DNA of 64,000 nt from Otis tarda (lineage: Eukaryota > Chordata > Aves > Otidiformes > Otididae): assembly GCA_026413225.1 (NCBI GenBank), contig CM048591.1, positions 5,719,001 through 5,783,000 on the forward strand, in the 5' to 3' direction. Under the pieces are notes generated by a model. That model did no database searches and had not been told where the DNA came from. It saw only the letters and a list, made by a program, of their open reading frames with translations. The position numbers and the translations under genes were made by a program. Positions 50,029-62,200 of the stretch are shown one piece after another (the first letter of the stretch is position 1; every line of letters begins with the position of its first letter).

Positions 50029-52125
50029 TTCTCGCTCCTCAACTTTCCCTTCTTCCTACTCACCTTCCAAAATCACCTTTCCATACCTGCCATCATCGTT
50101 ACGTCTACTATACCTGTATTTCTTATGCATTTCCATTCTGATTCAGGTAGAATGTGTCCTTTTTACTTACAGTTGGGCCAAAACATTCACAAATGCAATG
50201 CATACACATTGAGACAGAGGCCATCCTTCTGTTTTGCGCATTTCCTACATACAGACACTGTATCCTGGCATGCAGCTGGAATTAGTGCTTTACAATGCAT
50301 TGTTCTGCAATCATTCTGTCTGATTTTAAGTAACCAGGTAATTCACAGCATCAATTATAGCAATTTAAATAAGGTATAAAATTGCCTTTCACTGTTCTTA
50401 TGTCAGTATGGCTCTACTGTGCATTTACATTACAGTTGTTCCCCAGATGTGAAGCACACCTTCTTTGGACCAACAATTCATCCTACTAGAAGCAAGTCTT
50501 GAATTTCTAGCAGGACTTTGCTAGAAGAAAAAAAAAAAAAAGACAAAATAAAGAAGAATTTGAGAAACCTGAATGATCCAGAGCACCTACTTCCAAGGCC
50601 GTAAGAACTTTTATTGGACAATCAATAGAGAACCTTTTGCAATTTCTAATTTAGGTGAAGCTCTCCCTGTATGTTTTAGAAGTAATGTATTACCCGTCTC
50701 TCACCATCCTGTAGAGGCTGGCATCTTTAACACCTCTCTACTTATTAACACCTTTCTGCTGTGGACAGACTGGGTACTTTTTTCTCATCCATCTTGCCTG
50801 TGTTTTTTATTGTTGCTGTTTGCTTATTTCCAATACAGCATTTGTTTTGCCCTAATAAGAAGTCCTTAGTGAGCTGCTGACTAAGTCCAATGCAGTCAAG
50901 CTCAGAGAATTGTTTTGCTGTGGTTGCCTGGTGAGGAATGTTGGATGCACATGAAGACATGGAGACAGGCTACCAGTACACCAACTCCTGGTACTGCAAA
51001 GTGAAGACAGTATTTCCCCAGATGGGACATGCGGAGCCTCTCTAGCTCACCGGGTGGACCAGAGGCAGAAACTTGAGGAATGCAGCTTATTTTGCAAAGG
51101 ATACCGTTGTTTGTTGTGTTTGCCTATTTAATCGTATAGCGCTTGGGTAAAGTCACATCTTCTTGGGATCAAGCTGTTCAGCAAAGTTCTGACACTTCTA
51201 CTTGGAAAGCTACAGAAAGAGCAACCATTAGGACACTTTGGAAACATAGCGTTTTAAGAAACACAGAAAAGTAATGGTTTCTACAGACAATGAGTATTTG
51301 ACAAATCCCCAGAAAATATGTGGATTCTGCTTTATCAAAATACAGAATGGTTTACATCAAACTGAGAATATTTTAAACTTTCTTTTTGATCATAAAATAC
51401 CTTTTAAATTAAAGTAATTTAAATTTGTTAACACTAACCAACAGTTGATTATAATAGTCTGTTTCATACAATTTTCATCTGTGAATCCTGCCTCTAAAGA
51501 AAGTTGGGTTTTTTTTTGTTAGAATTTGTCATTAAAACTCATCTGTGTTACCATAGCACCCAAAGCTGTAAATGAAAGTTATAACTACATTGACTGCTAT
51601 GCAACTTTTAACGGGCTTTACCCCTAACCTGAAGGGGTTTCCAAATGAGATACTTAATTCTTTACACCCTTTTATTGTTTTATCTCTTTACTTTTATCTT
51701 AAGTAGGCATGGACGGCACTAAGACTTCCCAGCTCATTACAGATGTGGGAATGAAAACCCCCCCAAACCTCTCCAATGCTGATTCAATTGAAATGGTGAC
51801 TAACATGAACACAAAGACAGAGGCTGCGGAGCCTCTGTGAGGATGTCAAGAGAGTAGGTTTTTTGTCTGTCTTCTTTTGACCTTATAAATAACTCAAGAA
51901 ATATGACAACTCTGCAGCCATGTGAGCAGATACTGATGAATCTCCCTCGCACTTAGATGATGCTTTCTTTTTTTTCTGAATCTATTCTTTCTTGTACAAC
52001 ATAAAACTCTCAGGAAGTGTCGTCACAGCAAATGAGAGGCGGGTTCAGTTGCCGTCCCTTCAAAACCTACCCAAAGAAGTGATGATTATGAAAGAGGAAC
52101 CAAGCACTGGGAGATCTCCTACTGC
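50029..52125. other. AT-rich non-coding DNA, no gene seen
   Basis: Frames at 50012-50379 and 50573-50869 are under 100 codons without homology. An A-run of about 14 lies near 50528-50541. Nothing else is seen. Confidence 0.5.
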
Positions 52126-52129
52126 CACT

Positions 52130-52330
52130 GATTTCACTGCAGGATGATGGCTGGGCTACTACAGCATTGTGACTCAGTTTCCCCATGTATGAAACTGGAA
52201 AACAACTTTTAAAAGGAGCCTAATTTCAATTTCTAACTGATAGTTAAGGGGTGAAATTGGTACGTGGGCTCTGTCACCAATCCCGTGTGTGATTTTCAGC
52301 AAGATATTTGGGCTGCCTGCAACAGGGAGC
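52130..52330 (+). mobile_element. Possible MIR-like SINE remnant
   Basis: GTGACTCAGTTTCCCCATGT followed by ATGAAACTGG resembles the MIR-type 'gcctcagtttccccatctgtaaaatgg'. About 95 bp downstream, GGCTCTGTCACCAATCCCGT and GTGTGATTTTCAGCAAG resemble the earlier part of the same consensus ('ggctctgccac', 'gtgtgaccttgggcaag'). The order is not that of a single copy, so two pieces or coincidence are possible. Confidence 0.3.
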
Positions 52331-54299
52331 TCTGTAGTAAATTCCTACCCTCACTATTATTTTTCATCTTTCATCTCCTTTGAGCAAGATCTTCCCTTTG
52401 ACAAAGAAATGCCAGTTTCTGCTGATCTCTCTAAGCCCTCACCTGCTATGTAAACCAGCCTTGAGTGCTGCAGCTCTTCTCCAGGGGCAGGATACCACTG
52501 CTGGATCTGCAATGGTGTTGAACTAGTGAGGTAACTGAGCGAAAAGGTGGCCAAGCCTGCCACATCCAGGTGAGGTAAAAGAGAACATTATTTATGTAGT
52601 GCACGGGGGAATTAGATCCATCCTCCATGCCTAGTTGTTCTGCCAGCTGTATTGTGCATCCCTGCAGATGTCTGAGGCAGCAGATCAGGCAGGGCAATGC
52701 TGGCAAATCTGCTTTGGAGGGGGCGCCAGCTCATAGCAGAGCAGATGAACAAGAACTGAGTCATAGAAAACTGAAGATGAGGGAGCCCTAATTTCCTCCC
52801 AATCAGGAAAATGTTCTCTCTTAAGGCATTAGCAGGTAAATCTCTTTGTTGTACAACATCAGCAGGGAAATTATGTCTGTGTTTTCAGACTTACAGGAAT
52901 GTTGTGCCCTCAATTCCAGCTCCTGATTTCCATTCGCCTTCCCAGAAAAGTCATACAGGGAATATGGGTGGTAGAAAGGAGCTCACAGTACTGAAAGCCT
53001 GCCCCTACAGCACAGATGCAGGCAAGCCTTGTCAGAGGTCAAGATAATTATTAGCTATCAATCTAGTCCAACTAGTCTTAGCTCATCAAGGAAACTCATC
53101 TAATCCTAGGATATGTAATGCTAGTAGGGCTAAATTATCCCAAACTATTAGGTATCTACTACATTGCTCATTCAGAGTCATATTTACTAGACTATCCTCA
53201 GCAGCTAATATTTCAACAAATAAAAATAGGTGATACTGATCCCATGAAGAGATTTAGCAATCTCACCAGGCATGATAGCTAAGTTCGTATCCTTGTTTCC
53301 CTTGACTGATGGGAAACTGAGGTATTGGAGCTGAAGGCTGGATCCAGCCAAGGCTGTGTGTAGGACTGGCCCTCCCACTGAGGTCAAGCCAAGAATCTAA
53401 ATTGTGCAGCCAAGGTAAGAAGAGGGCTGGGCACTCAGCATTCAAAACCTCTTTCTCCTGATTTGGAAGATGGAGACAGGGCTACACAGATGATTGATTG
53501 AGATTTACAGATGGCAGGCAGATATAAAGACAAAATGCTACTATGAAAGAGGAAGCAAGTTTTCTAACCCTGAGGGAGAAAAAGAAATCAAGACAAAACT
53601 GCTTTATCTTGTAATATTTTGCGGAAGTAAATATTCTTTCTTGATCCAGAATAAGGAGTCATGGAGCATCCTTCAGGAAATATGGCATTTAACACATCCA
53701 TACGCTTGCCAACTGTGAGCCTTTGTATTTAATACCAACAGATCAGTGGCTGCTGCAATATCCTGACTCGCAAACCCCCCCTATTGTAGTGTTTGTTCTT
53801 ACATGTCAACACCTCTAGGCCTTATAGATGTGACATATGGATGCAGAGACATGCTACAGACAAACTGCTATCTTTGGATCCTCTTCCTGTTTCCACAGTA
53901 ACGTTACAGAAACAGCGAGCAGTTGATAGGGAAAATCAAACGCAGGGATAAATCATAATATTAGGTTAGGGAGGAACAGACCTTGAATACTGAGCAACTG
54001 ATACACAGCATAATAGAATTTAGGGTGTCCATTATGCTAACCCAGGGCAGGAGCGTGTAGGCATATTATGTGGCATTTACCACACACATTTGCTAATAGC
54101 TAAGCAGGGGCGCAGATGAGAGAGAAGGTACAGAGATCTTTACTCTCGCAGACTGCTTAATGGCTTAATCCTCCTGCTAAACTGAGCTGGGCTTTGCTTT
54201 GCACATGACGCTTCCACACGCTCGTCCGAGAAGTGACACTGAGACATTTATAAACAGATGCTCCTCTGTTATCGGTGGACTTTGTACGCTAAGGTTAGT
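52331..54299. other. Non-coding DNA, no gene seen
   Basis: Minus-strand frames of 60-86 codons near 52360-52710 and 53205-53445 lie in ordinary-looking sequence without domains. I see no repeat. Confidence 0.45.
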
Positions 54300-54470
54300 T
54301 TGGGGAAAATAACAATAACGAGAAAAGACCAATCAAATATGTTAATTCAGGAGTGTCAGACTCTTAATATGAATTGGTGCTCATTATTGTGACAAGTGCC
54401 ACATTAATCGAGTCCTCTTTTGGTAGCTGTCATTATATTGCTGTGTATTTCACAAATAGTTTTTCTCCCA
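54300..54470. promoter_or_regulatory. Possible conserved non-coding element (enhancer candidate)
   Basis: This complex, non-repetitive stretch has SOX-type words (AACAATA at 54311, CATTATTGTG near 54382), a CCAATCA box-like word near 54329 and TAAT-type words (GTTAATTC, CATTAATCG). The density suggests regulatory sequence but does not prove it. Confidence 0.2.
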
Positions 54471-56212
54471 AAACTGTTTCTCTCTAGGCAGCAGTCAGAT
54501 GAATTACCTAGTGAAAATTGAAAACTGCTTTTTCTGTTAGTCACTTAAGGGGTAGTACTCCAAGTAAGGAGCCTCAGCAGCTCTAATCCGTTATCCTCCA
54601 GACCATCAGATCACTTTGGATCCACGGGGAAGCGGGTGCAGGGGCTATGGATACCCCATACTTAGTTTAAAATACTTAATTCTCAAATTAAGGACTACAA
54701 TTGTAGCTTCAGTAACATAGAGAATCATGTTTATGGCAACTCTGCTCCAAATATTTGCTCAATATTGCTCAGTCTGTTTTTCAAACAGCATTGGGTTTCA
54801 TGCTACTGGTATTAACCTAAAGATTTCAAGGTTAGCTCGTGCACACTATCAGAACCAGAAGGAACAATAGCATTGACATAAGCTCCACTCTGTAAGAGAA
54901 TTGGTGCTTTCTTAGAACATTAAAAAAATCCCATTCCTTGGATCAAAGCCTATCTAACTTGACTCAGAGTGACATGTCAAATTGGAAACCTGAGACTAAA
55001 TATATATTCCTGCTGTTTGTTATTTTAAAATCCTATTTGTCTCTCTAATACTTTTTCTCCCTGACACCAAACAAAATAATGTTGTTTTAAGATGGATGTT
55101 GATCACTACATCACTGCTCTCCCTGGAAGAAATGCCTGCGCCTAAAGCCCCGTAGGACACAGTGTCACTCAGCTGGGCTCTTTAGCACGGCAGCAGTTTT
55201 GTATTTACATCTCTGCCCAGCTCCTAGGGAAAGGTAGCTCTCATTTGCCCGTTTGGAGCACGATGTGTGTCTGTCTGAGGCTGACAATGTAGACATGCCC
55301 TTAAAAGCCAGGCCATCCTTCAAGGAGCAAGAGAAACAGACAGCTGCAGGGAGGCAGTGGCAGCTTTTGTTATGCAAAGGGCAAGGGCAGAGTGAGTAAT
55401 TCCAGATGAAATATCTTGATCCATTGCAGATAGTCTCTGTGGCCTTGGAAAAAAAAATACGTATCAGCACCTGATCCACAGAAGTACGTATGTGTGCAGG
55501 GTTCAACTTTACATAGAATTTAATTGCCTGACTATACAAAGCATTAAGGTCATTTAATTTCTCTCTGTCGTGACCAACCAAGGTAGGAAAAAGATCAGCA
55601 GGAGACTTAAAATAATATTTCTTCATCTTTTCATGTTTAGATCCTTGGAAAAACCTTGCCCTGCAGATGGAATCGTATCACACCTCCAACATGGAGCAAG
55701 CACTGAGCTGAGCACCCACGGTGATTTCTGTCATTACTGTGGATGGTGGGAGCACCATTTCCTGGACTGAGCCACAGCTCTATGCTCTGCATGCTCAGAC
55801 AGAATAAAAATTATCTTCCATGCCTTTTCTTTTGTGGAAGGGCTTCAAACCCCTAATTCCTTTTTCCTAGCGGATGCCAGGCTTTTGGCAAGCCTAGGAA
55901 TAGCAAAAGGGCAATGTGCATGGGAGAGCTGCCGTTCTTTCTGTATGTATTTGTAACACAGAAGCCAAGATTTTGTGCAACAGTGAGCAAGGAAACAAAT
56001 TTATCTAGAAATACTTTGGTGCAAGAAAAACCCCATGAACAGCTCCTGGTCAGGGATGGAAGAGGGGAGTCGGGATATTTTAAGGAAAGCCTACCTTGAT
56101 TTCATTCAAGTCTCCAGGATTTGTCCTCCAAACCCAGCAGCGGGAGGAGATCACAAATGTATTTTTGCCATGTTTGAGGTGTCCTTTCCATCCTTGGCCT
56201 CTGCACTGGAAG
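54471..56212. other. Non-coding DNA, no gene seen
   Basis: A 153-codon minus-strand frame (55165-55626) is the longest outside repeats. It has no recognisable domain and no adjoining exon can be argued. I regard it as a chance frame and list it among the rejected items. Confidence 0.45.
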
Positions 56213-56250
56213 CCCAGATGTAGGTGCTTAACCCAGATGTAGGTGCCTAA
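56213..56250 (+). repeat. 19-bp tandem duplication
   Basis: The unit CCCAGATGTAGGTGCTTAA occurs twice back to back with one base different (CTTAA/CCTAA), followed by CCCA of a third start. Confidence 0.85.
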
Positions 56251-59200
56251 CCCATCCCATGAGCTCCATAGGAAACAAAGGCCCCACCCCGAATTATGAA
56301 CTCTGACATGGACCTGGGCACGTAATGCCTGGGGTCTTTGTGGAATTTGCCCAGTAGCTTCTTTTGAGTTCCCATGTGGGCTTTGGAGATTATTTCTTTG
56401 TTTTACCTCCAGGGTCTGTTGTAGTACCAGTATGTTAACAACTGCAAGTCTTTTGCAATGGCAGTGAAACAGCCAGGGAAACCTCTAAATTCGGGAATTC
56501 AGAATAGGTGGAAAGGCTTTGCAGAGTGAGTAAATACCAAATTCCTTAAACTGAAAGACAGGCTTCAGACAAATTTTGTTTACATTGGAGAAGTGAGAAC
56601 CTAGAATTCCAGCAGCATTTTGCAGGTTCCCCTCATCTTTCTCGGAAACCATGTGAAGGGATAACTTCACAATTAACAGGCACTCTCCAATAGACTGTAC
56701 AGTGGTGAGTGATATTGCTAAAAGAACGATGGTGCTTCTGCTCTTTCCAGCACAGGTTAGCATGGATGCAATTGAAAGACTGGTCATTTTGAAATAAAAA
56801 GAGTTGAATGGGCTTTCGTCCTTTCAATCAATCCAAGGTTGCTTTTTATGAAGGAATATACATTCCCTCTTTGAGCTTAATAAAAGCAAGGAGGTCATCG
56901 TGTAGAAAAGATAATTAATTTTTCAGGGTTTTTATTAGAAAAAAAAAAAAAAAGAAGAGTAAAAGAAGTACCCAAAGTGTGCAATTAACAAACATTAAAG
57001 CAATAAAGTATTGACCCTAACTTTTCCCTTTATCTGTTCACTCCCAGTTCCAACATTTGAAGCAATAATAGTGGCTAACAATCAATGGGTTCCTAATGAG
57101 AGCAGCTCACACTACACCCAAAATAATTATCTTTTGAAAAATCAATAGGGAAGGAAATGTGAAAACAATTTGATATTAGGTGTGACTTCCTCTATTTCTG
57201 TTTATACTTGTATACAAGATCCCACTCCCTCTGCAACTTCCCCCACCTTAGAGGGGGAAGATGTCTCCATCTTGGAAGATAATCATATAATTAAGATGTA
57301 TGAGATGTGCCTGCCTGTGACATGTGAAATAAAAATATAATGAAGGAAACAATACAAGTGTGTATAAAGGGCCTCTTCACCCTCAGCAACGGCATCTGCT
57401 GCCATGAACAATATTCTTAATCAGAAAATATAATCCTTCATAATAATCATGCTGCATACAATGATATTCACAATAGACCCAGGATGGCATAGCTGAGAAG
57501 GTATCAAAATACAGAAGTAATTTTGCTATGAAATATCTAGGAAATTACATCCCAAACCTCTCCTTGCTGTAGATGTTTCTGTCAGGACTGGGTCATCACT
57601 GTTGATCCAGTTTTCACTGGAAAATAATTTAATATAAGTGGAATGAACACAGAATTTCAACCTAGTTCCACAGATATAGATTATATCTCATGACTCCAGA
57701 GTGATACTGTGTAAAACAGAGAAGCTTTGAGTCTGTTTCAATAAATGTCACAAACCTGACCAGCAACTGAATATTTCAATGGTTGTGATGAAGGATAAAA
57801 GTGGTTAATGCTACCTTTGCCATACGCATCCTATTGACCTCAGCAGAGGACTCTGGTTTTTAGTTTGAGGTTGACAGCATGAAAATATTGGCTGCAATGA
57901 ACACCAATAATAACATATCAAGATTTTGAACAGGCTGAGATTAGGAAATGTAGGAATTGCATTTCCATCTGCAAACTACGAGGCTTGCTGTGAAAGTTGT
58001 GGGTATAACCAAAGAAATCTTCACAACCTGCTGTATAAATAATGCTGGTTGTGATACCACCTGAACCTGACTCAGATTAGTCCCCGTTAAGTTTGCAAGG
58101 CAAAAGCTAACATAGGAAGGAGTGTCATTGGGAAAAAAAAAATAAATCTGAGATTTCCATCTGGCTAAAAGATAGGGTGATGGTGGACAATCAGACCTCA
58201 TCTACAACCCAGGCAAGTAGGCAGGAACAGAAACATCCATACAGTTAACTTAACACCCTCCTACTCTTACCACTCATGCTCTGCTTTAGCATCAGGATGT
58301 CTCCAAGCTTTAAATGAAATGTCAAATATAATTTGGCTCTGGATCCACAAGATATATGATTGCCCTTGGAGAAAGTTGATAACTCAGCGCACTCTGTGTC
58401 AAATGTGTGTCTACCTGATAGCTCACTCCATAAAAAGCACTAGCTTGCTTTCCCTCAGCTGTGTAAAATAGTCAAACTCCAAACAGGCCTTCCTTCAATT
58501 TACACAAATAGGTCCATTTTGAAAGAAAACCTTCATATCAGAAAGGAGAAATGGCTTATTGAAAGTTGACTCCAAGTTAAATTTCCAAATGGCACCACTG
58601 CACATTACATTAGCATTCAGTGACTGGAAGGCATTTACTATACCAGCGGTGGATAGCTCAGCATCAGATGAGGAATTATGTTAAATGGCACATTTGGATC
58701 TCTTCAAGACTCAGTTTGGAAACTGTCATTTGGAAATATAGTGTATTTCAGAGAGGTTTTAACTGCTTGGAATCCAAGCAGGGCAGAAAATGTAGAGAGG
58801 ATATTTGTGATTATTGATGGCTACAAAGTTCCTTACAGCATGTTCTGCATCTAAATCTTGTGCTGAGAGAATAGAAAGATTATCTGAACCCATTTGCAAA
58901 CCTTCTGATTTATATGAACTTTTAAAATGAGGCATTTTCTACATACACAAGAAAAGTAATGGGCCTGAATTTAAAAATAATAATGATAATAAAATCAGCA
59001 TATAATTTTGTTGTGCATCTGTACTTACTGTATTCACATAGCACTGGGAAAGGTGTATTGGCAATCAATCTTCTCTGCAGTTTTACCTGTTATTTGCAGC
59101 TATCACTCAGAAAACATTAGTCTGATTATTTTAATTCTTTTTTTTTTGTGCTTTTGATGTCTTATGCAGCCTGTCTTCAAAACTGGAATGCATCATGCCT

Positions 59201-62200
59201 GTTCCACTGTTAGCATGGAAAATATACTAGGAGAAAAACTATAAACTTTGCACCTTGCTGTTTATACTTTGCCATTTCTGAAAAGCCAAGGTGGTTAAAT
59301 GTAAAGTCAGTGACAGATACTGTGCAGAAGGACATAAATAGATTGCCTTATATAGCCAAATCAAAGCTTGTAACTTAAGCATGTCAGAGATAAGGTTGCA
59401 TGTGTGGTATTTTGTCCTTTTTTTCCAAAAGCAGTGGATAATAAGTTTGACTCCCGTATCTAAAAAAATATCTGTCTTTTCTTAACTAATTTAGTGGCAG
59501 TCATTCTTGAGACTGAAAAGACATTCAACTAAAACAGCAGTTTATCCTCATTTTTTTTTCATTTGAACAGAGTAACTGTTTGGCACCTCTTTGGCATCTT
59601 TGTTTCTAAGAGAACTGATAAAGAATGGGTATGCATGTCTTTAAATTAAGGAGATCTCCTTTATGCTGATTTCAAGTTTCAATCATTGTTAACCTGTGCT
59701 ATTGTGTATAACACCTCCTTTTCCTCATCCGCCCTACTCCAGCCTGGTATTTTTCTTTCTCTTTCCTTCCATGCTTTCAGTGGACTTTCACATCCTCAGC
59801 TTTCTGTTTCCCTATTCTTTCTGCCCCTCCTTTCCAGTCAAGCACTTCATGAGCAGCTTTGCTCCTTACTCTTGAAGAAGTCAACATTTCTCTTTTCAAA
59901 ACTCCATCTTCTGGGCTACTTGCACTGGCTCGTTCATGCCCTTCTAAAGCTGTTGTGTTCTTCAAAGTAAGAGCTCCCAGAAGCAGAAGAGCTTCCAACA
60001 GAAGCTTTTAATCCACATTTGACTTTGAATTTAAGGATGATGCGTACTGTTTAACTGGGTTGTTAGGTCTCACAAATACCTCAGGTGAATTCACTTCACT
60101 TCAAGATAGACAGAAGCACACAAAAATAGAAAGAAGCATTCATAAATATCATGCATTATGCGAAATTTCACAGAAAACTGAGAAGCTAAAACCATACTAA
60201 ACATACAAACAACATAAGAAAGAAACAAGTCTAGATCATCAAGGTCACCTAGGATCTCTTAACTTTGCCTCTTTTAGCCACAGAAAGTCTTACACTCCTG
60301 CTGTCCACCTGATGTTGTTCCTAGGGCATTTATGTTGCCACCTCAGTTGAGAAGAATTAGTAGTCCTTTGCTGGAGAAAAGTCTCCCTCTTTTCTCTAAA
60401 TGTTGCCGTACACTTAAAGTCTGTGGTAATTCTGTGGCCAGTTTCCCTGAACATTTGATCTCATTTCCACTAGCATGCGTTTTTAATTACATTGATCTAT
60501 TCTACTTGTTCACTGATTTCTTTAAAACCAGTGCTCTGTATTCCTTGTTCCTCTGTAGTCCTTCCTGTACACTTATTCCTATGAAATAATTTAATTCCTA
60601 TGAAATGATAGTATAATTACAGAGATAAACAATAACAGTTCGGCACTGCAGGATAGCAAGCTCAGTCTATGTCCTCCTTAAAAGCTTTAACAGAGTAGGA
60701 GGAAAGAAAAACAGATTACTTCAAAGCATGACCAGAAGGTCATGGAAAAGCTAGGCCTTTTCCAACGAGCTATGAGATTATTGTTGCTTTACTCTCTAGA
60801 CCAATATTGATTATATGTTCCAATTTCATTTAGAGATTGAATTTGTTTCATTGGGCAAACAGCTGCAGTGTCCGTTCCCCATCTCTTAGCAAATATTATT
60901 TCAAACTTATTTTGAACTCGCATTGCACAAGTGTGACTCTGCTGCACCCAGAACAGTTTTTTCGTCATGGAGTATTGGTTCAGAATCATGTACCTAGTCC
61001 AGACACAAGCTGACGTGCTGATTTTACTGAAATATGCCTTCCCTGTGTGTTTCGTGCCATGTCAATGAATAATTTAGTGGTTCTCTTCCCATGGGCTGCG
61101 TGACAGTGGTGGTCCATCATGGCAGTCAGGTAAGCTGTTGTTACTGGATGAGAAAACATACTGCCCTAATATTATTTTCATAGTTCAGAATTAAAGTATA
61201 TGGTTTTCCCCCAAACCACAGTAGCCATTAAAACTAGAGGGCTAATAGTTGTCTGTCACCTCGCTGGGAAATATTGGAGTTTATTATTCTTCTTCAATCA
61301 GGGTCTTAATCTGCTTTATTTTTTTTTAATTATGACTTTTCTCAGAAATAAATGATATATGAATACAAACCTTTTGAGCACCACTTCACTTGACTTCCTT
61401 CAGTTAATGATCTCCAATCTATTTCCTGTGGTGGTTTGTCAATTCTCTTTGAAGAAGTGGAAAGAGCAGATATAGAACAAAATGGGCATGAAGCCAGAAA
61501 AGGTACAGTCTGAGGTAAACTAGTGTCACAGAACTAAAAACATATAACTCCAGTGATTTCCGTTTACATAAAGAGTGTAGGAAGAGAGATTGCTACCATT
61601 TGGAGCGTGGTTGTTTGAGTACTTTGTGATGTGGAGATCAACTGTGGTCACGAAGCAGCTAGGAAGTGTTACTATGCAGAAGTATCACCACTTCACACTG
61701 GTTTTGGGATTTCAATCTGTGCTCTTAAAATTATAACAAATGGAAGCATTACAAAGTTCTCTTCAAAATCATATTTTTAATGTTTTGAAATGTTTAGATT
61801 TCAACTTTTGTTTTGAAATTATAATATGGAGGAAACATATTATAAAACACAGTTCCTTCAAAAACATTTCACTCCAAAATGTCTAAAGAGGATGCCAAAA
61901 TATTGTCAAAGCTTCGCCCCTTCACCCGTCTCTTTCCTCACGGTTTCTCTGAAACAGTTTTCTCATAACGTAAAGACACATTTTGATTCCAGTGAAACTG
62001 CATTTTATTGCAGAAAGCATTCTGCTAATTTTTTAACCATGATTTCTGGTAACAATGTTTCAAGAAGCTTTAATATCCCAGCTAAATGAATAATCTTTTG
62101 AGGCTGGTTGATCAAAGTTATTCCAGGTCCTGTGCAGTGCTCATGCTGTGAAACACCAAGATTATTTAAGAAATATGAAAAGGTAAAGCATATATTTTAC

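Noticed and set aside
55165-55626. A 153-codon minus-strand frame, the longest outside repeats.
   Set aside because: It has no recognisable domain, signal or repeat and no neighbouring exon. One such frame is expected by chance in 64 kb read in six frames.
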